From Callipepla californica brunnescens (taxonomy: Eukaryota > Chordata > Aves > Galliformes > Odontophoridae), in contig JALIRH010000026.1 of the NCBI GenBank assembly GCA_023055505.1, forward strand, positions 8,819,591 to 8,883,590: a stretch of 64,000 nt of DNA, given 5' to 3'. The position numbers were made by a program, and so were the translations under genes. The notes under the pieces are model-generated. The model did not search any database, had not been told where the DNA came from, and was given only the letters and a program-made list of their open reading frames with translations. The stretch's first letter is position 1, and every line of letters starts with the position of its first letter. Of the stretch, positions 13,031-25,352 are shown in pieces.

Positions 13031-14391
13031 ATACCATCTGGGTAATCCATTCAAAAATATACTGTCCATCTTTATTATATTGTGTGGGCGCTATTCATTA
13101 AGGGTATTCACAACCACACTTCTGTTTGTTGTAGCACAAGGAAAGTCAATGTTGAAGAAAAAACATTAGAAAATCTGCTACTGTATTAGTACAAGTAACT
13201 ATTTCTAGTCTCTTTTACTGCTATGTATGGAAGCCAGAGCTTTAACACACACCAATAGCAAACACATTATTTTGCCAACTTGTAAGCCATGTCTGCCTGT
13301 GCAAACAAACTTGCAAACTACCTTGAGCTCTCTCCAGCAACCTCCCTTGGGTCTCTATCGCTTCCCTTGTTCAGGCTTTCTTTTTGTTTGCCTCTCTCTC
13401 AATTCCTCTTGGAGGACACTTCCAGAAATGTTATTACTCAGCAGTCAAAAATAACGTGATCAGGTGAAGTACTGCAACCAGTTCGAATCTGGAAGCCTGC
13501 AACATCACCATATACTTTCAGATCAGCAGGCAAGATTGACAGTAATAGCTTTCATCTTAAAAGGAGTCATAACCAATCTGTTTCGTGTTTTAGAAGAGTG
13601 TTGAAAAATCCCTTTTGGTGCAGAATAAATGAGCCTGTTAATGGCTTTACTGAATAATGTTAAACAATAATATCAGAGCATTATAGTTGCTTTTTATGTT
13701 TGTAGTCATATTTATTATTTTGCCAGCATTTTGAGTCTGAAGGAACAATGTCAGTTAGTTCAGGTGCATATAACTTTCAAATGTTTTTTTTTTTCTTCTG
13801 TCTGTAACGATGATTCTGAAGGAAGAGAGCAGGGCTAGGACATAAATGCTATTTGCTTTTCTTGATCTGATAGTCACCAATATGAGGGCACAGAGCAATT
13901 TAACTGTACTGCTGTAGTTTTTTCCAGAGCTGCCTTTTAAACTTTTTTCTAATTTAAGGCAACGTTGGAATCCTTCTGTACCAACCCAAGAGGAACTGCT
14001 GTAGCATTTCATCATCAGAGAACTGCTTTCTAATTTCCTAGATATGCAACAGGAAAGGGACTGGTAACTACTCAGATACACTGAGTGTTTTTGCTTTTAT
14101 AACCTCCTTGACCGTGTCAGGTATGATTCTCATATATTTCCTACATCTACTGCCTGCCCTTGCACAGCAGGTATCCATGTTTGTAATTAACAGTCAGCTC
14201 CGTCAGCAATCAGCATGCACACGTAGACACTGACCAAAACAACAGTGTTGAGTATTTTGTCTATATGTGCTGCATCTGGTATGTTCTGCTACAATTCTAG
14301 GTGTTAAAGGTGATACACCAGTCCATATGTTCTAGGTATCAGTGATTGAGTTTCATTTCAAGGTCTCTTTTTCTGCTTCTGGGAGTTTATC
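13031..14391. other. Non-coding DNA, nothing recognised
   Basis: No repeat or exon recognised. The 108-codon minus-strand frame at 13755-14081 has no motif and no splice context. Confidence 0.45.
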
Positions 14392-14805
14392 ATAGAATGG
14401 TTTGGGTCGGAATGGGCCTCAAATACCATCTAGTTTCAACCCCCTGCTATAGGAAGGTACACCTGCCTCTAGACCAGGTTGCTCAAAGTCCCTTTTAGCT
14501 TGGCACTTCAGTCCCTCCAGGCAGGGGGCATCCACAGCCTCATTGGGCAACCTGTGCTAGTGTCTCACTCTCACAGTCATGAATTTCTTCCTGCTACCTA
14601 CTGTAAATCTATTCCCATCCGGTTTAAAACCATTTCCCCTTGTCCTGTCACTATGTGCCCTTAAAACAAGTCCCTCCCCAGCTTTCTTGTAGGTCCTTTT
14701 CATGTAATGGAAAGCTGCTATTAGGTTTCCTCAGAGCCTTCTCTTCTTCAGGTTGAAAAACTCCAGCACTCTCCAGTCGTCCTTATAGGGTAGGTGCTCT
14801 ATGTT
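14392..14805 (-). mobile_element. CR1 LINE, 3' part, minus strand
   Basis: Reads as a CR1 3' end in reverse complement. It starts with ATAGAATGGTTTGGGTCGGA (the inverted CR1 tail) and continues through GACCAGGTTGCTCAAAG, the CTGTCACTATGTGCCCTT block and an AGCCTTCTCTTCTTCAGGTT block. About 410 bases remain, with no intact frame. It lies opposite to the direction of the putative gene. Confidence 0.95.
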
Positions 14806-15442
14806 GTAGTCATGTTCAGGTGTAAAATGTTTTGTATCTTTGTTTCATAGGACTGAAAATCAAAACACTGTTCTGCTGATAAAATAAATTTTAGGTAAAA
14901 CTAGTCCTACAGCTTCTGTGCATGTCTCTGTTCATGAGTTGTCGTTCACACTGGTCTGCAGTCAGTGTATACAGAGGACTACGTTTGTGCATTTCAAAAT
15001 TGATGATACCTCCTGATGCATGCTCGTTAAAAAGGTTTTAAATTTTTTTTTTTTTTAATTTCTTATCAGTAATCTAAGTAAGATTTTCCTTTCATGCTGG
15101 GGAATAATGAAATTATTGTACTTAAATGCAAACAAACCTCAAAAGGGACAGTATGAGTTTAAAAACAAGCCCACCTTTCTTCGTATTCCATGTGGCAACA
15201 GAAATCCCAACAGAAAATGCTGCACATATTCTGAGTATACCCAATGTATGTGGAAGGATATATAACTGAGGTAGGAGGGATGCATGGTTCTTGTTCATAC
15301 ATATGCCTAACAGATAGGCATGCAATATTTGACTTAAGTTTTCTGTGCGTTATGATTTTAAAAATCTTAACAGTGGTTCTGGCAGTGATACTGTGATAAC
15401 ATGAAGATGCTTTTTTTTTTAATTTTTTTTTTGATTTCTAAG
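14806..15442. other. Non-coding, ends in a strong pyrimidine tract
   Basis: No repeat recognised apart from poly-T runs. The last 30 bases are almost all pyrimidine and end in CTAAG. A TGATAAC branch-point-like motif lies about 45 bases upstream, giving an acceptor for the candidate exon at 15443. Confidence 0.4.
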
Positions 15443-15554
15443 GAAAGGTCTTCATACAGCAAATGGACAGTTGCCTTTCACTGTCAGCTCGCAGCTATTC
15501 TCTGGTGGAGATAGTAGCACTCAGGAGTGCTTCAGCAGTGCTGCAGGCAAAGTC
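15443..15554 (+). CDS. Possible optional exon, 37 codons, unknown product
   Basis: A 112-base segment lies between a T-rich acceptor ending at 15442 and a GTATGT donor at 15555. In the frame that leaves one base at the start and none at the end it is fully open. Its residues include HTANGQLPFTVSSQLF and SSTQECFSSAAGK, a Ser/Thr-rich composition. Its end phase matches the exon at 32043. Its start phase does not match ATG 8145 but does match the ATG pair at 8161-8166 (reading MMR, then KGL). An open frame of this length has roughly a one-in-six chance of occurring at random. The donor exon side (AGTC) is weak. Low confidence; it may be an unused pseudo-exon. Confidence 0.2.
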
Positions 15555-18500
15555 GTATGTTTTTATCTTTCATGGGTTACTGTACGGATAGGCTGCTGAC
15601 ATTTTCCCAAGGAATGCGAAGAAGTGTAGAGAAATTGTACTTTTAAGTGTCTTTTACCTCCTCAAGATTTCTTGACACAAAGAAAAGTCACTTCTTCAGT
15701 TCAAGGCTGTTTCCTACTAAATGTAAAAGACCTGCAGAGAAGAGGGTGTGCATGAAAGCTTTGATGAAAAGGTCACAGGAATTCTTTATAATGAAAAACA
15801 TTAGGCAGGCCGCCTGTAGGTGTCATTACAAGCTGTCTTGTTGTACCCGGAGGCCTAATCTTGCAAACAATTAAGTGCAGACATGTGAGAAACTTTAATT
15901 GTGTACTTGTCAAATCAGCAAGACAAATTGAAATATCTCAGCATTTGTAAGATCTTCAGTTAACCGGTTTTCCTACAGCTATTAGGTAAAAAAAAAAAAC
16001 ATGTAAATTGAATGTGGGGAGTTTGTCTAATACAGGTTTTCTATTCCAAGAAGGAATACACGTCTTTTAGTTTTATGCTCTAAGATGGGCTATTTTTTCT
16101 GAGCGCATAAATACCTGGATAAATAATTGGCATAGTTTTTATTTTCAGATACATTTCGTGGTACGGTTTGTGGTCTTGAGCTTGTTCTTCAGTTGCTTTT
16201 TGGGCCTGTAGGGAATATTATAAACTAGTTTTACAGATAGCATGAATGTCTTTGGCTTCCTGATTTCCCACCCTTTAAAGTGAAATTATTTAGTTCTCTT
16301 CTGAGAGATCCTGCATTTCAGAGCTACGTGTCATCAAAGCAATCAGGTGTCAGCTGCAATGGTGCTGTACCAGGGGCTGTCTTGTTAATGTTTTCAAACA
16401 GAAATCTATTAATTATTCTTTCTTAAAATATTCAGAACCTACACAACTAATTGTCAAAATCAGATGTCAGAACTGTTGCTGATGATCCACTGCTGAGACT
16501 TAATTCAGAGTATGACTTACTATGACTATATACCTAGCTGTAGATTTGGATAGAGAATTGAAGAGTTTGTTATTGTTGTAAGTGAATATTGTTTCAAGTG
16601 AGTTGGATATCAGAAAAACTCATCCACGTATAAATGGTTAAAAATTCCTGTTAACGCCATTTTTCAGATGTTGTAATGATTCGCTGTGTGAAAGCCCGGT
16701 AGACTGATTGTCTGTATCCCTTGGCAACTGGTATCAGAATGTCTCTGTTCTTGTCTGGTGGCCTTCAGGAATCTTTCTGAAAAGTCATTTGTTTTTGCAA
16801 GACAGTCAAGCAACGTTAGAAGCTCGCTCCCACCCTTTCTTCATAAAGAATTCTTCATAAAGCATGAACAAAATGTAGGTCCTTAGTGTTATTAATCAAG
16901 AAGTTACACTAACTCGATTGATTATAGAGATATAGGGCAATTTTTTTTTAGGGGTGATCAATTTCCACCTGTTAAATAATAACATAAAATGTCATGAGAT
17001 ACATATGCTGTGTTTTGTACATTGAATATTAACAGTACTTTGCACAATTGAAATCTGAGACGTGATTTTTTTTATCAGAATTTCTCAGATTCCTATAGCA
17101 ACACAGGTTTGGGGTTTTTTTTGAGTGTTAAATTTTACTCTTCAGTCTGATTGCTTGGGATAAAGAAAATGAAGATCTTGTATTTCCCAAAACGTGCAAT
17201 AATATGAAACATTTCCTGTAAACATAATACATCAGATGAGTCATGACTCTGTGTAGGTAGCTGAAAATCAGTAAGTCAAATGCTTAAAGGCTGGTGTCAA
17301 ATTAGAAATAAAAGACACAGATTCTTTTTTTTCCTGCACTTGTTTTTTTCCAATCACACCCTATTCTCTTTTCTTCCAGCGTCTAGCAATTGGTGCTATT
17401 TTGAGAAATTCTTCTGATAATAATCAGTCAGGAGGCTTTAAGCTAGGTTGTTAAGAGTATAGTACTGTTAGCTGGAGAGTTTCCTCATGATGTTTGGAAG
17501 GTTTTGACCTTTTAAAATTTCCAGTTTCCCTATTTTGCTTTATAAATGCAGAATGTAACATAAAAATCAGGGTTTATCCAGAAGATTAATGCGTAGTAGT
17601 AATTTGCGTTTACAGAGCAACAGTTTTTCTTTAATTTTAAAATAGTATTATATTTCTACGCTCACAGTTGTGAGAAGAGTAGCATGTTATTCCAAATGTC
17701 TTGTTTACCGTGCATGTCTGTGTCCTAGCTTCCTGACCCATAGTTCCCTGCTCATTCAGTCCACTGGGAGAAGCCAGATCACTGCTGGAAGAACTGGCTC
17801 ATTTTGGCTCCCGGGTTTATTTAGCCTTGCTTTACAAATGCTTTAAGATAAATTGTAAATGTTTGCACCCCAGATAGAGATTAGGAATAGTGGAAGAAGG
17901 AGAAAGGCCTGTTTTCCTTGAAAAGAATTAAAATGATTGTGATAATCAAAGCTTTTTTTTTTTTTTTCTAATGTAAACCACTAATCAGCTTTAGTCATGG
18001 ATGAGACTACAGAAGCGATCATGCTGCTTAAAAATAGAAAATGAAGTTGCCAACATGATTTTGATGTTCACATATTTTTTTCATGTTATTTTTTCCCAAC
18101 TTAATGTTTCTTTTGCTTCTTCTGTTGATGTTGGTCTAATAGATTAGGCTCTATGAGTTATGATTTTTCATATCTGTTCTCTGCTTCAGGCCCCTAGTTA
18201 TACATGACTTTTATCTGGAGGCTGTACTCTTCATCTGCTTAAAATGGCTTACAAAACAGGGGCATAAATCACTTATGTCTGTGACTGCTGGGTATACATC
18301 ACTGCTGTATAAATCTTTCTAAGGCCCATGCTTGTCTTGGAAGCATTTGGAAGTATGTGGAAGCCTATGTTTAAGGAAAATGTCCCTTTTTGCGACAAAA
18401 TTGTTTCTGAATGTTTAGACTGGAAATTATCAGCTGTTAGTGAGTGAATGTAGCCTCATGGCTAGTTCTGAAAATGCAGTCTTACATAAACATTGATAAA

Positions 18501-19070
18501 TAGAAAGAGCAGATGGCAAATTTATTATAATTATTATTTATAATTTTGCAGAGTAGTCTGTGTGAGCTTGTTGTGTGAGCACTTCAGTCGATTTGCGTAA
18601 TTTGACCTTAACAAATATATTCAAAGTTTGGAGTAATAATGTTTGGCTGTGTTGTAAATGACGCAGCTGATTACCAAACATATTTTTTGAATGAAAATCA
18701 GCAGTTTGTGTTTTCCAAGATAATAAACGACCCTTTGGATAACGTTCTCATTTATTTTGCTTTTATTGGTCCTTGAACCTACGAGGGTTACTCCTGTGGT
18801 TGTGCAGCATTTCTGAATAATTGAATGTGCTTATTAGAAACACATCAGCTACCCTTCCAAAAAGGTAGGTCAGATGTAGAATTTGGCAATTGTAATGGTT
18901 AGGCTGTGTAAATTGGCAAAACAGAAACTAAACCAAAAAGCCCTTAGCTGGCAGGCAGAGTGAATGCTGAGCAGAGATCTACTCATCTGTGTTATGCAGT
19001 TCAGCTCAAGTATGGATTCTGATCACTGTGTGTCGCGTGATTCACAGTCTCTCAGTTTCGTTAAGTTTGC
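15555..19070. other. Probable intron, no known repeat
   Basis: About 3.5 kb of AT-rich DNA with a poly-T run at 17953-17967. The segment 18520-18780 is rich in ATTA-type and ATAAT motifs and could be a conserved non-coding element, but this cannot be judged from one sequence. Confidence 0.45.
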
Positions 19071-19290
19071 TTTGTTGCGTTGTGGTTTTGATGCCGGTAT
19101 TCCACACGAGCACATCATGGAGGGAGTTAAGGAGTTAATGGTGTGCCTGGGAGCGGCTCCGCACCGGATGCCAGTGTCTCTGTCCGTGCTCTCTCCTGAC
19201 ACATCACATGTTCTTCCCCTGCAGGTTTTCTAAAGTAAGCTCTCAGTTTCGGTTTGTGAACTTTTGTCTCTCCCAGTTGTACTAGGTTAC
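19071..19290 (+). repeat. LTR-like repeat, family 2, copy C
   Basis: Aligns with 48711-48945. The clearest shared blocks are GGTATTCCACA (19096 here, 48737 there), CATCATG followed by AGGGAGTTAAGG and GTTAATG, CTTCCCCTGCAG, and GTAAGCTCTCAG with a following GGTTTG. The other copy begins TGTGGTGGTTTTG, a typical retroviral LTR opening. Here that opening is altered (TTGTTGCGTTGTGG). No internal retroviral genes flank it, so it would be a solo LTR. The family is not named because I cannot be certain of it. Confidence 0.6.
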
Positions 19291-22200
19291 TTCTGTCTTT
19301 ATGTCTTCAGGCCTGCCATTTAGAATAGCAGTGGAAGAGAGTTACCACAATCCTGGTGGCAAACTCTGTCTCCAAGCTAGCTTTGGCTATAACAGGACTT
19401 TGCTTCCTTGGACCTGTCCATTGCCCTTCTGATTCAGAAACCAGTTAGACTTATTACCACCAGAGTACAAGTGTAACTCAGTGTAATAAGTTGAGTTATT
19501 ATGCTAGAAAGGCCTGAACCCTGACAGCAGAGTTTTCTTCTGATTAGCTGTGGCCAGCTTCCAGGCCTTTTCCAGTATGCTATGTGAGTTAGATTTGTTA
19601 AACAACACATGGAGAACCTTAAAAAGCCGTCATCATGTCTGCTGAAGCTGAACTTTTAGGCAATAAATGGAATGTGGCTAAGAATTCAAAGATATAACAG
19701 AATAGATTGATGTTGGACATTTTGATTGTATCAATATTTCCTTTGTTGAAGCTGAAATATTTCACACACACTTTTTTGCCCATGCAGCATGTGCTGTATG
19801 TTTCTTCTGTTTGATTTGATCAGTTCACGTGTTCTAGTGCAAACTAGTTTCCAAAACATGACTGTCTGTTCTCGCAGCATGTAAAATCCTTCCCAAGATT
19901 GCCTTTTGTGTGCAGAGATTGACGAGGACAAATCAAAATCAGTCATGTTGGCTCTTGTTTTGTGCTGTTTCAAATTACCAGAGTAGCCTATTGATTGAGC
20001 CTGATGTTAAACACTTGTGAAATGTGTCAGATGAGCTCACTTCGGTATCTTTTGTGTTCTGGTTTGGGGTCAGATATTCCTAACTCTTCCTGCTTAGTTT
20101 TTAGAGGTTGTTCAGAACTTTTTTTAGGCCTTTGGTTTGTAGCTTAGGAAGGAGATGGCTTACTGTTTGCACTTTTTTTGAGGGACTTTGGAAAGGAAAC
20201 TGAGTATGAGGTTCTAGGAAATCAGTGTCTTTTATTTCCTGGGTCTTGCTTGTTTCATGTGCATTGCAGTTTTCTTTTGCGAGACATAGGTTCTGTACAC
20301 AAAAAGCTCATTCATCTCTTTCTTATGTGATTTTTATGTATTTCATTGAGATGGCCTTTCAAAATGTCCCCATCGTCTTTAGCATACTTCAACCACAGAT
20401 CTCTATTCAGCAATAGCAAAGAGAGATGCTGCTGACCAAAGCACTTTTCTGTTTTATAAGCCCCTATATAAGTCATAAGCCCCTAGGAAAACTAAGTCTT
20501 AATTTGTCTTCACACTGACCAAATGCAGATTTCATACGCTTCCCATATCCATGAATGTGCATTCTCATTTCTGAGTTTTAGATTTATCAAGTTGTTGTCT
20601 CCTTGCTGTGTGTGAGATAAAGGCTGGGATCGTGGACATGTGGGGCTAGGAAGATTCATTTCTACCTTCTTGGGATATGCCAGAATGTGTCTTGTAATCT
20701 GCATTGTTTTTCAGTTACACAGGGGAGCTGAAAGATCTTTTTAAAAACAGCCAGCTGTTTCCAATGTCTGGTTGTTTAGCAGTCCTCCTTTGACAATGGA
20801 CTTGTGTGTTACGATGGGAGTGTCATGTCAAGACTGCTGTTTGACTTTGCCTGCCAGAGGATCCCCTGCAAGAGCTTTTGCTGCCTGGTTTCACAGTTAA
20901 AAGAATAGATGCTTTATTGAAGTGGCCAACATAATGGGTTTGATATTGTTACTGAAAAATACCGTGGCTGCTTATATATGACGATAGTGGCGACAGAATA
21001 TATGCTGTCCCAGGTGTTCTTCACCAAAAGGTTATATACTGTGCTTACCAAGAAGGTGTCCCTTAGTTGGCTGAGAAAGAGGAGTGCAGCTTCCTATCTC
21101 TAATCTTTCTCTTCTATATCTTTTCCTTTCTCTACTCCCTCTCTTATCTGTCCCTCTCCTGATGAGACTCATTGAAAGAATGTGTTGTTTAAGTTGGCTC
21201 TCAGCTTTGTTTTAAATGTTTTTCCTTGAAAATGGCTTAGAAGATTCCATAAGGATCTAGGACTTGTGCGAGACTTCCCTGTGGCTATGCATCTGCCTTA
21301 GGATACAGAAGCAGTGCAATGTACGGACGCCAGGGGAGAAAGCTGCTGTTGATGCATCTTTGTCCAAAATTAGGGTCTGGTCTTGCGGGAGTGAGCAGTG
21401 CTGTGCCCAGCTTTTGCTAGTGTGGCATTTCGTGCATGTTATAACAGCAGTGATGATGCAAATACAACTCTTTTTGTACATGCTAATTTATTGGCATCAA
21501 CCGTTATGTGATTAAATGTACATAAATATGGATTAAACTTTTCATTGTTCTACCAGTCTGCATGATAGTAACAAGGTTTGCGAAAAGGAGTTAGTCATTT
21601 TTGGTAACTTGTCATAATGTCCTTTTTTTTGTGTTCAAATATTCATATACCTGTGGAGTAAGATGTTTCTTAGCCTCTGACTCATCTCTGTTCTCCTGGT
21701 GTGTGTTTAATTGTCCCAAATTTTCTTTGGAAGTTCTTTTCAAAAGCTCCTTTTGCAAGACAAATATCTTTCATACTCCGACCCCAGGATAGAAAGTGCT
21801 CTAGCAGTGATAAAGGGAAGCCAGACACAGATCACCTGAAAAATGACGGAGTATGGGTAGGGAGATTAGAGCCCTTTTGTTCACTGAGCTGTGCTGTCCC
21901 TGAGGTTGGCAAGAGCTGCTGTGGGAAGCAGAATCTGGGGTCCGCTTGTAACCATCCTCTCATTAAGTGAAATAACTTAATTGCAGGGTGAGCACATCCC
22001 CTTTCAGAGGCTCCATACTCACTCTGACTTGGGTTTCTGACACAAGCCGTGCTCAAGGCGGTGTCCTGCAGGTTCCACATGTACTACTGTAGTTATGGAC
22101 GTGAGTGCCCTTTGTTAATTACTTGTATCTTCTGAATAATTGTTGCTGTAAGGAGTTTGCTTTATTATTGCCCATTAGTCCTTGGAAATCCCTGGGCGTC

Positions 22201-22310
22201 ATCAGAAACGCTTAAGTGATGTTTCCTCTGAAGTTCAGTGGTGTTTTCTGATTCTCTGCTGAGTGTACTATCTCTACAACATTTCTAACTTCACCTACCT
22301 GTTAACACTC
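19291..22310. other. Non-coding DNA between two LTR-type repeats
   Basis: No exon or recognised transposon. A GC-richer patch at about 21780-22080 has overlapping open frames on both strands (21701-21970 plus, 21832-22080 minus) without any recognisable domain. It may be an unrecognised old repeat. Confidence 0.4.
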
Positions 22311-23021
22311 TGTCCTGGTTTCAGCTGGGATTGGGTTGATTTTCTTCATAGAAGAAAACTTCTTTGCTCAGAGAAGTTGTGGGTACTCCATGGCTGATGT
22401 GTTTAAGGCCAGGTTGGTTGGGGCTCTGGGTGGTGGTTGGCAATGGGAGTCCTGATCTAATGCCTGGCAGCCCTGCCTGCAATGCAGTGGGGGCTTTGAG
22501 TTTCATGATCTTTATGGTCCCTTCCAACCCAAGCCGTTCTGTGATTCATAGTGTCTGGTATAATGCTGTGTTTTGGCTTTAGGAGAAAAAAAAAACTTTG
22601 ATAACACCAATTTTTAGTTGTTGCTGAGCAGTGCTGTATAGCTCCAAGGATTTTTCAGTTTCTCAGCTTCTGGTACTGCCCTACCAGTAAGGGAGGCTAA
22701 GGATGCACAGGGAGCTGTGAGGAGACTATCAGAAGAGCTGATCTAAACTGGCCAAAGGGATACTACATACTTAATGACATCATGTGAATATGATACAACT
22801 GAGGGGAGTTGGCCAGGGGGACAGCTGTTCTGAGCATCAGTAAGTAATCATAATTGCTGATATTTTTCTTTTCCGTTTTGTGTTAGGAAATAGTTTTTAT
22901 TTCAACCCATTAGTTCTATTGTTGTTTTTTTCCCCCTGTTCTCTCCCCCATCCCACTGGGAGGGCAGGGAGGGAATGAATGGCTGTGTGGTGCTGAGCTA
23001 CTACTGGATTAGACCCCGATG
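22311..23021 (+). mobile_element. Avian endogenous retrovirus solo LTR, interrupted by CR1
   Basis: Starts TGTCCTGGTTTCAGCTGGGA, the characteristic opening of a long-terminal-repeat family widespread in birds. It continues GCTGTGTTTTGGCTTTAG (22565-22582), the AACTGGCCAAAGGGATA block (22748-22764), an ATGACATCATG block and GGGGAGTTGGCCAGGGGG, and ends near GGCTGTGTGGTGCTGAG with CTGGATTAGACCCCGA. No gag, pol or env sequence adjoins it, so this is the recombined solo form. The copy is interrupted at 22352-22551 by a CR1 fragment. The 3' end and target duplication were not determined precisely. Confidence 0.85.
22352..22551 (+). mobile_element. CR1 3' fragment nested inside the LTR
   Basis: Two hundred bases of CR1 tail: CAGAGAAGTTGTGGGTA, then AAGGCCAGGTTGG, GGGGCTCTGGGTGG, CCCTTCCAACCCAAGC and TTCTGTGATTCATA. 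LTR sequence stops at 22351 and resumes at 22552, and the motif TTCATAG flanks the insert on both sides (22345-22351 and 22545-22551). It therefore jumped in after the LTR. The frame is not preserved. Confidence 0.9.
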
Positions 23022-25084
23022 TGCCCTCTCAGAAGCATTTTACAGTGTGCCTTTAAAACCGGGTATGGTATTTTTACATAGCCTGAGCCTGGAGTGGTGG
23101 GAAAAGGTAGAGATTTATATGAAATAATATAGGTGGTTGAAAATAGCAGGGCTCTCAGATAAATGCCGGTGTTTTTGTGCCACAACAAACAACACAAGTG
23201 CATCTGAAAAGCTCTTTGCATTTTATTGTAGTTTAATGAATGTGAAAGGTGTGTTCAATTTTTCTCTGTGGTTTCCCTATTAGTGTTGAAGGGCAGGGAG
23301 AAATTATGCTCATTTGTATTCCTGGACATAATGTAAATGAAAAATGAATATTTTATTGCTAATGGCTTTATAAAATGCTCTTCAGATCTCCCAACAAGTG
23401 TAATATGTAATACCATTGCTGAACAAAAAAATGTGAAAGTAAAATGCAGAGCCAAGCCTCTGAAAATAACAGTAACTCAGTGCTTAAGCTCTAGTGTGGG
23501 CAGCCTCAAATCCACTATCCCTTTGCAAGTTATTTCAGTTCCTTAAGCAACGCACTGTGACCTGAAAGTGTACTGAGTTTAGTGCTGAGAAGCTGTGCCA
23601 CATGGTGATTCCCTTGACAAGATTTTCTGATGTGAGGCATTTGAGCACATCCATCGTATCTTTCTTGTAGCGAAGCAAAGGGGAAAAGGGAAGAAATGCG
23701 GATACAGCTAGAAAGGCTGTGGAGATCTGACTGCAGAAGGGATAATTTCTGTTGATGCCTTTTTCAGGGTGGGAGTTGAATGTCTCATTGTGCCTTTTTC
23801 TTTATATCCCTAAGAAATATAGCTGCTGTCATAAGGTAGAAACTCAGTGTCCAATGCATTTACAAAATCCAAGAATATTTGTTGTACTCTGACAAACTCT
23901 GCCTTGAAAGCTGCTGCTGGAGCGAAAAGCAGGCTCAGCATGCTTCAGAAGTGTGTCAATGGTAATCAGTAATCTTGTATCTCAAGAGCCAAGGGATTGC
24001 CTCATAATATGCAGACCTTCTGAAGACATTAAGGAACCTCACTGTTAAAAATACTGTGATTTAAATAACATGGCAAAACTTACTTACTTATCATTTACCT
24101 TGTATTTCTACAATATCACACAGGTGAAGATTTTAACCAGGGAAGCACACTTTAAATTGTGGCATTCACTTGTTTTCTTGCAGTGACAAGAGCTGTCTTC
24201 CTTGTTTTTGTCGTAGACATATACAGATATTTAAGATGCTTTCTTTGAAGCTTTGCTGGGGAACTCAAGAGGTTTTGAGAATGAAGCAACTCGTCTAAAT
24301 AAGTTAAAATACTCAGTCAGAAGTGGTTCCATACTGAAATTGTATAAACTCTTCTGAGATCTGATGATGAAGTGAGAATAATTGCAGTCACAACATTTAG
24401 TAAGTGCAAAGTGGCTTGTTAAAAACTCAGTGAAATTCTTAGCAATTCAGGGAAGCTGGTTCTTTTTAAAGTGAGAGACAGAAAAATAAGACAGTTTTGC
24501 ATTTAAAAACACCAGTGTGAAAGTCTGTCAATTTTGTTCTTGATGCTTGCAGATCAAAATCAAAGTTCAGATTTAAAAACTAAGGTTTATTAATATTGTG
24601 AAGTATTATCTTAATTCATGTGTAAACAATATCTGGCAGGGAGACTGTGGGCTGAAAACCACACTGTTGAAACATATGTATGTTTAGATACACGTAGATA
24701 AAAAGATGTATGGAACAATACAGCATGTCTAATTGGTTTTAATTAGCATGTAAAGTAATATATACGTTGTTATTTAACAAGTATGAACATTCTTTTTTCT
24801 TTTTTCTATGTTTTTTAACTGGAGAATTTGTGCCTTAGTACATGAGCATAGAAAATGTTTTTGCTGGAATTGATACCTAAATCCAGGTCTGGCTTCAGTA
24901 GTGCTGATCTGCAGTCACTTCAGATGAGCTTACAGAACTGTTTACTTTTAGAAACACTTATTTTCTAGCTTATCAAGACAGTTATTTCCCTATATTGAAA
25001 GCATATAAATGTATATTCTGAGTGTGATCTTACTCTCTTCAATGTGACTGTATGTGAATCTACTCAAACTGTCAGATGGTGTAG
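23022..25084. other. Non-coding DNA, nothing recognised
   Basis: About 2 kb of AT-rich sequence between the LTR and the next CR1 piece. Short frames at 23009-23546 on both strands lack motifs. Confidence 0.45.
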
Positions 25085-25352
25085 AGATAGGAAAAGGAGT
25101 AATGGTTTTAAACCGAAAGGGTCTTGATGTGGATTAGATGAAGAAATGCAAAACTGAGAGAGCATTGAGGCACTAGAACAGGCTGCTCAGAGAAGCTGTG
25201 CGTGTTTCATCCTTGAAAGTTTTCAGGGCCAGGTTGGGTGGGGCCCTTGGGCAACCTGATCGAATGGTTGACAACCCTGCTCGTGGCAGGGTGGTTGGAA
25301 CTGGGTGGGCTTGAAGCCCCCTTGTAGTCAAAACAATTCTGTGGTTCTATGA
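25085..25352 (+). mobile_element. CR1 LINE 3' fragment, plus strand
   Basis: Matches the CR1 tail in order: GGAGTAATGGTTTTAAAC, a decayed block corresponding to the AGAAGAAATTC region, GGCTGCTCAGAGAAGCTGTG, GGGCCAGGTTGGGTGGGG, GGCAGGGTGGTTGGAACTGG and TTCTGTGGTTCTATGATT. The copy is short and decayed. Confidence 0.93.
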
